The notes under the pieces are model-generated. The model ran no database searches, was not told where the DNA came from, and saw only the letters and a program-made list of their open reading frames with translations. Position numbers and translations under genes: made by a program. A DNA stretch of 17,867 bases from an uncultured euryarchaeote. Its GTDB lineage: Archaea > Thermoplasmatota > Thermoplasmata > UBA10834. The stretch spans positions 1 to 17,867 of the forward strand of contig CALMQK010000338.1 in the NCBI GenBank assembly GCA_937872085.1, written 5' to 3'. Positions within the stretch are counted from its first letter, which is position 1. Each line of letters starts with the position of its first letter. Below are positions 13,350 to 17,867 of this stretch, piece by piece.

Positions 13350-14395
13350 TTGAATTGAAGGAATACTTGGAAGAGATGATCAGGATACCCGGAGTCTCTG
13401 GGTTCGAGGATGACATCAGGAACTACATCAGAGGGAAGATTGAGGACAAGGGTCTCAAGGCCGTCGAGGACAACCTGGGAAACCTCATGGTGGAGCTAGG
13501 CGATGCCGGCCCCCTGGTTATCTTCGTGGCCCACATGGACGAGCTGGGGCTCATCGTCACCAAGCTCGAGTCCGACGGATCGCTGAGGATCAGGAAGGTA
13601 GGAGGGATAGACGACCGCACCCTGGTGGGCAGAGTGGTCGAGATCAAGACCCAGAAAGGCATCGTGTCAGGCGTCATCGGGATCAAGCCACCGCATCTGA
13701 TGACCGACATGGAAGAGGCGAAGAAGGTCGTAAGATGGCAGGACCTCAGGGTCGACATCGGGACAAGGAGCAGGAAGCATACCGAGAGGCTCGGCGTCAG
13801 GGTGCTCGACCCCATGGTGATCAAGAAGGATATCACCTACATCACCAAGGACCTCATATGCGCGAGAGGCATCGACGACAGAGGGGGATGCGCGATCCTA
13901 CTGGACGCGCTGGAGCAGCTGAAGGACAAGAGGCTGCCGATCAGAGTGACCCTGGTGTGGAGCGTTCAGGAGGAGATCGGTCTAAGGGGCGCGAGGGCGG
14001 TAGCGTTCAACCTGCGACCTGAATATGTCTTCGCCGTCGACACGATGACGACAACAGATGCGCCAATGACTGAGGAAGTCTATGAGAAGGTCATGGTGGG
14101 GGGCGGTCCTGCCCTGAGAATGTTCGACAGTGAGGCGATCGCGTCTCCGAAACTCAGGAAGCTGGTGGAGCAGGTCGCGAGAGCCGCGAAGCTCCCGCTG
14201 CAATACGGGACCGGTGGCGGTGCCACCGACGGAGCTGCGATGCAGGACACGGGATGCCTGATGATGCCCCTCGGTATCGTTATGAGGTACACGCACTCAC
14301 CCACCGAGGTCGCCAGCATTTTGGATATGGAGAACATGGTGAAGCTGATTGTCAAGATAGCAGACAGGTTGGCGAAGGACCACAAGAGAGGGTGA
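13346..14395 (+). CDS. M42-family metallo-aminopeptidase (TET/glutamyl aminopeptidase-like)
   Basis: A 349-residue di-metal exopeptidase of family M42, whose members often form dodecameric tetrahedral (TET) particles that trim peptides. Expected metal-site residues are present: His63 and Asp65 (VAHMDELG), Asp177 (GIDDRGG), Glu209/Glu210 (SVQEEIG), Asp232 (VDTM) and His317 (RYTHSP). GGGATDGAAM (290-299) is also typical. The frame is open far upstream through gcvT, but the protein only looks like M42 from VIELKEYLEEMIRIPGVSGFE, so GTG 13346 is chosen. It overlaps the gcvT stop as GTGA and gives the standard length. TTG 13355 is an alternative. The gene also ends in a GTGA overlap with the next one. 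Confidence 0.93.
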   Translation: MIELKEYLEEMIRIPGVSGFEDDIRNYIRGKIEDKGLKAVEDNLGNLMVELGDAGPLVIFVAHMDELGLIVTKLESDGSLRIRKVGGIDDRTLVGRVVEIKTQKGIVSGVIGIKPPHLMTDMEEAKKVVRWQDLRVDIGTRSRKHTERLGVRVLDPMVIKKDITYITKDLICARGIDDRGGCAILLDALEQLKDKRLPIRVTLVWSVQEEIGLRGARAVAFNLRPEYVFAVDTMTTTDAPMTEEVYEKVMVGGGPALRMFDSEAIASPKLRKLVEQVARAAKLPLQYGTGGGATDGAAMQDTGCLMMPLGIVMRYTHSPTEVASILDMENMVKLIVKIADRLAKDHKRG

Positions 14396-15474
14396 GCAAT
14401 CTGGGCAAGGCGGCAAAGACGCTCGGAGAGCTCGTGATGCTGAAGAGCACTGCCGAGGACGACATCAAGCCGATCGTCGATTACGTATCTGACAGGCTCA
14501 AGAGAACCGGTCTTGAACCCAGATATCATAACAAAGCAGGTCGACCGGCCATCATCGCGCAGTCGGGCAAGGCGGGCGTCCTTCTTTCTGGCCATCTCGA
14601 CACCGTTCCCCACGGAGTCAATTGGGATTACAAGGACGGAGAAACGGTCGATGGGAAGATGTACGGAAGGGGAGCATGCGACATGAAGGGCGGATGCGCT
14701 GCGATTCTGGTGGCCGCGGAGGATCTCGTGGCGGCCGAAGTGCCATTCTCAGTATGCTTCACGACAGATGAGGAGACCGGCATGAAGGGGGCGGAGGCAG
14801 CCGCAAAGGATAAGGCGATGAGGACGGCCTCAGCGATCCTTGTCGCGGAACCGACTGGCTTCGACATCGTGGTGAGAGAGAAGGGGCTTCTTCAGTTCTC
14901 CCTGAAGACTGGTGGCGTGTCCGCGCACGCCAGCATGCCTGAGCTGGGCGAGAATGCCATTACGAAGATGACCAAGATGCTCTGCAAGCTAGAGGACCTG
15001 ACGAAAGTGCCTCACGACTCGCTTGCGAGCTTGACGATGTGCATAGACATGATCAGGGGCGGGACGCAGATCAACGTCATCCCGGACGAGTGCGTTGCAG
15101 ATGTCGACGCGAGGTACCCGGCCAGCATGACTCCAGAGTCGATCCTTGAACTCGTGAGAAAGAGGATAGGTAGGAGCGGCTACGAGCTCAAGATCCTCCA
15201 TCAACTCGACCCGGTCGAGACGGACCCTGAGCTGCCGGCAGTGAGAATCTTGAAGGAGGTCGTGGGGAGCAAAGCGAGGCTCATCACCGTTCCATACGCA
15301 ACGGAGATGGTCATGTTCAAGGGACACGGGAACGCCGCCATCGTGTGCGGACCTGGTGATCCCAAAGTGTGTCACTGTGACGATGAGCACATCGACGTCT
15401 CCGAGGTGGCCAGGGCAGTGGATATATACGTCAAGTACTGCACGAAGATGGCTGCCCGGGGTAAGAAGGGCTGA
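14392..15474 (+). CDS. M20-family metallopeptidase/deacylase (ArgE/DapE-like)
   Basis: A 360-residue M20 hydrolase with the full di-zinc set: His68 and Asp70 (SGHLDTVP), Asp97 (GRGACDMKGG), the Glu127/Glu128 pair (DEETG), Glu153 (AEPT) and His333 (DDEHID). VSAHAS (176-181) supplies the dimerisation-domain histidine. Family members deacylate N-acetyl-ornithine or N-succinyl-diaminopimelate, or cleave dipeptides; the substrate here is unresolved. An upstream in-frame ATG at 14254 lies inside the M42 gene and would add out-of-family sequence, so GTG 14392 is used; it forms a GTGA overlap with the M42 stop. Position after an aminopeptidase suggests peptide catabolism, though an amino-acid biosynthetic role is possible. 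It ends 70 bases from the convergent asnS stop. Confidence 0.92.
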   Translation: MSNLGKAAKTLGELVMLKSTAEDDIKPIVDYVSDRLKRTGLEPRYHNKAGRPAIIAQSGKAGVLLSGHLDTVPHGVNWDYKDGETVDGKMYGRGACDMKGGCAAILVAAEDLVAAEVPFSVCFTTDEETGMKGAEAAAKDKAMRTASAILVAEPTGFDIVVREKGLLQFSLKTGGVSAHASMPELGENAITKMTKMLCKLEDLTKVPHDSLASLTMCIDMIRGGTQINVIPDECVADVDARYPASMTPESILELVRKRIGRSGYELKILHQLDPVETDPELPAVRILKEVVGSKARLITVPYATEMVMFKGHGNAAIVCGPGDPKVCHCDDEHIDVSEVARAVDIYVKYCTKMAARGKKG

Positions 15475-15499
15475 AGCACAGTCTCGAATCGTCCCTGAC

Positions 15500-15551
15500 G
15501 GCCTCGCGGCCATGCCAGGCAAGACTGGAAAGCCCGGCCCGTGATCACGGG
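15500..15551. terminator. convergent intergenic region with two hairpin-forming sequences
   Basis: GGCC-TCGC-GGCC (15500-15511) can form a short hairpin. CCCGTGATCACGGG (15538-15551) is a perfect 14-base palindrome overlapping the asnS stop codon at 15545-15547. Both lie where two transcripts meet and could help termination or mRNA 3'-end stability. Neither has a T-tract. Confidence 0.3.
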
Positions 15552-16834
15552 TAGACGCGCGCAACGGTCCTCGGATATGGGATAGAATCCCTTATGTGGT
15601 CCAGCTTGCAGACCCAGGTGACTATCCGTTCCAGTCCGAGACCGAAACCTGAATGTGGCACGGAACCGTACTTCCTCAGGTCGAGATACCACTTGTAATT
15701 CTCTATGCTCTCCCCCTTGTCCCTGAGCCGCTCGAGCATCAACTCGTTGTCCGTCTCCCTCTCGCTTCCCCCGACTATCTCTCCGTATCCCTCTGGGGCG
15801 AGCAGGTCGCTGTTCTTGTAAGTCCTCGTGTCCTCAGGGTTCTCCTTCATGTAGAACGGCTTGAGCTCCTTCGGATAGTTGACCACGAACATGGGGACCA
15901 ATCGATCCTGCGTGAGCGCGCGCTCCTCGATGGCACCGAGGTCGCTACCCCAAGAGACATCGAGGCCTTTCTTCTGAAGGGTCTCCATCGCCTCCTGGTA
16001 GTTCATGCGTTCGAACGGAGGCTCGATCTTCTTGAGAGTCGCCGGGTCCCTCTTCATGAAAGTCAGCTCCTCAGGACATTCCTTGACCGCGTTATGCAGC
16101 ATAGACGTTATGAGCTGCTCCTGGACCTTCATGTTGTCCTCGTTCTCGAGCCAGGCGGCCTCCATCTCCAGATGCCAGTATTCCGCCAGATGACGAGGCG
16201 TCCTGGACTTCTCCGCTCTGAATGAGGGCGTCAGTGAGTATACCTTGTCGAGGGAGTAGATCAATGATTCCAAGTAGAACTGCGCGCTCTGCGAGAGGTA
16301 GGCGATCCTGTCGAAGTACTTGACCTGGAAGAGGGTCGTGCTTTCCTCTGCTGCTACACCAGTGATTATCGGCGGCGTGACCTCGACATACTCGTTGTCG
16401 TGGAACCATTCCCTCGCCCCGCGGAGGAGCGACGCCTTCACCTTCGCGACCGCCGTCTGCTCCCTTGACCTTATCCACAGATGCCTGAGGTCGAGGAGCA
16501 GCTCGGTGCTCTGGTATTCCGTGATAGGGAAGCCGTCCGAGAAGCCGTAGACCTGGAACTTGGTCGCCCGGATCTCGTAACCTCCGGGGGCACGCTTATC
16601 CTCTGCGACCTCGCCTTCGATCATGACCGACGATTCGATGCCTGCCTTCTGGGCGTCATCGAAGTCCTTTTCCGAGACTGCTCCCTTCTTGACAGTGGTC
16701 TGGATGATCCCACTGACGTCCCTGAGGACCGCGAACACTATGCCCCCGCTCGAGCGGGTCCTGTATATCCAGCCCCTTACCTGGACAATCTTGCCGACCT
16801 GGTCCTTGGACAGGGCTTGCTTGACCGACAGCAT
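15545..16834 (-). CDS. asnS: asparaginyl-tRNA synthetase
   Basis: A class IIb synthetase charging tRNA-Asn, 429 residues. An N-terminal OB-fold (about 15-100, VQVRGWIYRTR) binds the anticodon. The catalytic domain carries YLSQSAQFYLESL (179-191), motif 2 FRAEKSRTPRHLAEYWHLE (205-223), a GYGEIVGGSERE segment and motif 3 GLGLERIV (398-405). QSAQFYLE and RAEKSRTPRHLAEYWHLE match AsnRS; AspRS usually has QSPQLYKQ and RAEEHNT. The frame extends to ATG 16888, but that region contains the TATA box (16859-16866). That box predicts initiation about 2 nt before ATG 16834, so 16834 is the start and the mRNA is probably leaderless. The family assignment is strong; AspRS is the only realistic alternative. 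Confidence 0.93.
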   Translation of the reverse strand: MLSVKQALSKDQVGKIVQVRGWIYRTRSSGGIVFAVLRDVSGIIQTTVKKGAVSEKDFDDAQKAGIESSVMIEGEVAEDKRAPGGYEIRATKFQVYGFSDGFPITEYQSTELLLDLRHLWIRSREQTAVAKVKASLLRGAREWFHDNEYVEVTPPIITGVAAEESTTLFQVKYFDRIAYLSQSAQFYLESLIYSLDKVYSLTPSFRAEKSRTPRHLAEYWHLEMEAAWLENEDNMKVQEQLITSMLHNAVKECPEELTFMKRDPATLKKIEPPFERMNYQEAMETLQKKGLDVSWGSDLGAIEERALTQDRLVPMFVVNYPKELKPFYMKENPEDTRTYKNSDLLAPEGYGEIVGGSERETDNELMLERLRDKGESIENYKWYLDLRKYGSVPHSGFGLGLERIVTWVCKLDHIRDSIPYPRTVARVYP

Positions 16835-16858
16835 TCCAGATTCCGAAGAGACATTGCG

Positions 16859-16866
16859 AATATAAG
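16859..16866. promoter_or_regulatory. single TATA box between asnS and the divergent acetyltransferase
   Basis: AATATAAG on the plus strand reads CTTATATT on the minus. Leftward it predicts initiation near 16836 for asnS; rightward near 16889 for the acetyltransferase, with a leader of about 24 nt. No second clear TATA box is seen in the 78-base gap, so it may work in both directions. Confidence 0.5.
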
Positions 16867-16912
16867 CCCTTCGGACGGAGAGTGGCAACGAACATATCCC
16901 CCAGACGGTGAT

Positions 16913-17398
16913 ATGCTGGCCGTGATCGTGCGGACGGCCGACGTGCGGGACCTCCCAGGGCTGCTGAGGATCGAGGAGGAATGCTTCGGGATCGAGATGT
17001 TCAGCGCGGACACGGTCCGCTCATTCATCGAAAGGAACGATACTTTCGTGATGGTGGCAATCGAGGCAGATGATGTGGTCGGATCCGCCATGTGCATGAT
17101 ATCCGAAGAGCGCCAGGAAGGGCGGATCGCATCAGTAGCCGTCCTACCTGGATCCAGGAGGAAAGGGACCGGTGTCCGGCTGTTGGAGGAATGTGAGAGG
17201 AAATTCCTCAGGTTCGGCCTCGAAATGTCAACACTCGAAGTGGATGTGGCGAACGGCGCGGCGATCGCGCTCTATGAATCCAAGGGATACGAGATCAACG
17301 GCATGATAAGGGACTTCTACGGGCTAGGAAGAGACGCCTACGTCATGCAGAAACCGCTCCACCCCGAAAAGACGGGAATCAGTATCAGGACTTCCTGA
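16913..17398 (+). CDS. rimI: RimI/Ard1-like GNAT N-acetyltransferase
   Basis: A 161-residue acetyl-CoA-dependent acetyltransferase; archaeal members acetylate protein N-termini and ribosomal proteins. SVAVLPGSRRKGTGVRLLEE (74-93) holds the acetyl-CoA pyrophosphate loop RRKGTG, and LEVDVANGAAIALYESKGYE (108-127) is the RimI-type motif B with Asn114 and Tyr121. The frame continues upstream into asnS antisense sequence, which is shadow. ATG 16913 directly abuts GGTGAT (16907-16912), so GTG 16922 is a better-spaced alternative that would remove three residues. The C-terminal 14 residues (PEKTGISIRTS region) extend beyond the fold. The gene overlaps the ileS stop by 14 bases, tail to tail. Confidence 0.88.
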   Translation: MLAVIVRTADVRDLPGLLRIEEECFGIEMFSADTVRSFIERNDTFVMVAIEADDVVGSAMCMISEERQEGRIASVAVLPGSRRKGTGVRLLEECERKFLRFGLEMSTLEVDVANGAAIALYESKGYEINGMIRDFYGLGRDAYVMQKPLHPEKTGISIRTS

Positions 17399-17867
17399 CC
17401 GTGAGTTCCAAGGGCATCTTGTTTATGACCCACTTCGTGGCGCCTGAGAGCTCTGCGCTTCTGACCATCCTGGCTGCATGCGTCTCGTGCGTTATGTGAA
17501 CCATGTGCGACGAGATCGCCTTCTCCAGGTCAGGATGGCCTGAATACGCTACCTCAATCGTCGTCTCGAAGTCCAGCTTCTGTTCCTTCCTCATATGCTG
17601 TATCCTTCGGATGACCTCTCTTGCCAGTCCTTCGAGCTTCAGGTTCTGGGTCACCTCCAGCGCGACGAAGACGTGCATGTCGCCTATACTCGCGTGGGAG
17701 AACCCTATCTTGTCCTTCTCCGATACTATGACGTCCTCCTCTGTGAGGTCGAAGCCGCCGAGCCGTATCTTCTGGTTGGCACGAAGGTGTTTGACGAGCT
17801 CGTTCTCATCCACCTTCGTGAGGAGCCCCACGACCTCGGACATCGCGTCCTTCAGCTTCGGGCCCAG
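17385..17867 (-). CDS. ileS: isoleucyl-tRNA synthetase, C-terminal part (runs off right edge)
   Basis: 160 codons of the C-terminal region remain; the frame is open at the right edge (LGPKLKDAMSEVVG), so the catalytic domain lies outside. IleRS C-terminal features are GPKLKDA, LTEEDVIVSEKDKIGF, VALEVTQNLKLEGLAREVIRRIQHMRKEQKLDFE and the following strand-rich appendix. The peptide LEGLAREVIRRIQHMRK is the hallmark of archaeal/eukaryotic-type IleRS, which attaches Ile to tRNA-Ile with editing. ATG 17843 is internal and is not the start. The gene converges on the acetyltransferase with a 14-base overlap of coding ends. Confidence 0.93.
   Translation of the reverse strand: MGPKLKDAMSEVVGLLTKVDENELVKHLRANQKIRLGGFDLTEEDVIVSEKDKIGFSHASIGDMHVFVALEVTQNLKLEGLAREVIRRIQHMRKEQKLDFETTIEVAYSGHPDLEKAISSHMVHITHETHAARMVRSAELSGATKWVINKMPLELTVRKS

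Noticed and set aside
14254..14391. N-terminal extension of the M20 enzyme from ATG 14254
   Set aside because: It overlaps the M42 coding sequence out of frame and encodes no family-like sequence; the GTGA overlap at 14392 explains the start.
15545..16834. Aspartyl-tRNA synthetase instead of asparaginyl
   Set aside because: Motif 2 reads FRAEKSRTPRHLAEYWHLE and the upstream segment QSAQFYLE, both AsnRS-like; AspRS typically has RAEEHNT and QSPQLYKQ.
16835..16888. Longer asnS start at ATG 16888
   Set aside because: It would place the start upstream of the TATA box at 16859-16866; ATG 16834 fits the predicted transcription start and the family's usual N-terminus.
1..17867. tRNA genes, CRISPR arrays, insertion sequences
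   Set aside because: I looked for T-loop-like GTTCGA with flanking stems, spaced direct repeats, and transposase motifs with terminal repeats; the few GTTCGA hits are inside coding sequence or lack stems, and no arrays or transposases were seen.

Overview
The window reads as a GC-rich euryarchaeal chromosome segment, most likely from a Thermoplasmata-related lineage (Thermoplasmatota). The information-processing genes are all of archaeal type: FtsZ1-family tubulins, SecE, Spt5 with NGN and KOW domains, uL11/uL1/uL10(P0)/P1, Orc1/Cdc6, an archaeal AsnRS and the C-terminus of IleRS. Promoters are TATA-like, with no bacterial -10/-35 pattern. Some genes have GGAGG or GGTGA-type Shine-Dalgarno sequences and others look leaderless. 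A DUF835 protein, a domain common in Thermoplasmata, supports the placement, but the taxon is an inference.

Layout. 1-290: a partial minus-strand gene of unknown function. 536-1384: a TatD/COG1099-type metal hydrolase, with an inverted repeat just upstream of its TATA box. 1405-1683 (minus): acylphosphatase. 1886-6121: a plus-strand run of two tandem FtsZ1 paralogues, secE, spt5 and rpl11. 6148-7563 (minus): an FAD/NAD(P) disulfide reductase (CoA-disulfide reductase/NADH oxidase family) lying between rpl11 and rpl1. 7779-9732: rpl1, rpl10 and rpl12, closed by a T-rich terminator. 9835-10191 (minus): a small helical protein of unknown function, divergent from orc1/cdc6 (10330-11499). 11569-12135: a DUF835 protein, probably leaderless. 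12204-15474: gcvT, an M42 aminopeptidase and an M20 deacylase/peptidase joined by two GTGA stop/start overlaps. 15545-16834 (minus): asnS, divergent from a RimI-like acetyltransferase (16913-17398), which overlaps tail-to-tail the 3' end of ileS at the right edge.

How the genes fit together. The ftsZ1-secE-spt5-rpl11-(rpl1-rpl10-rpl12) order is a known euryarchaeal cluster linking division, secretion, elongation and the ribosomal stalk. Three things differ here. ftsZ1 is present as two tandem copies. Spt5 carries an N-terminal extension of about 160 residues that looks like a beta-sandwich. The ribosomal block is split by an opposite-strand oxidoreductase. The gcvT-M42-M20 unit suggests coordinated peptide and amino-acid turnover.

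I saw no mobile element, CRISPR array, rRNA, tRNA or clear pseudogene. No gene-free stretch exceeds 300 bases; the longest are 291-535, 7564-7778 and 4240-4428, and their contents are described under the regulatory entries. The best candidates for something undescribed are the Spt5 fusion and the duplicated FtsZ1 pair with a structured spacer between the copies.
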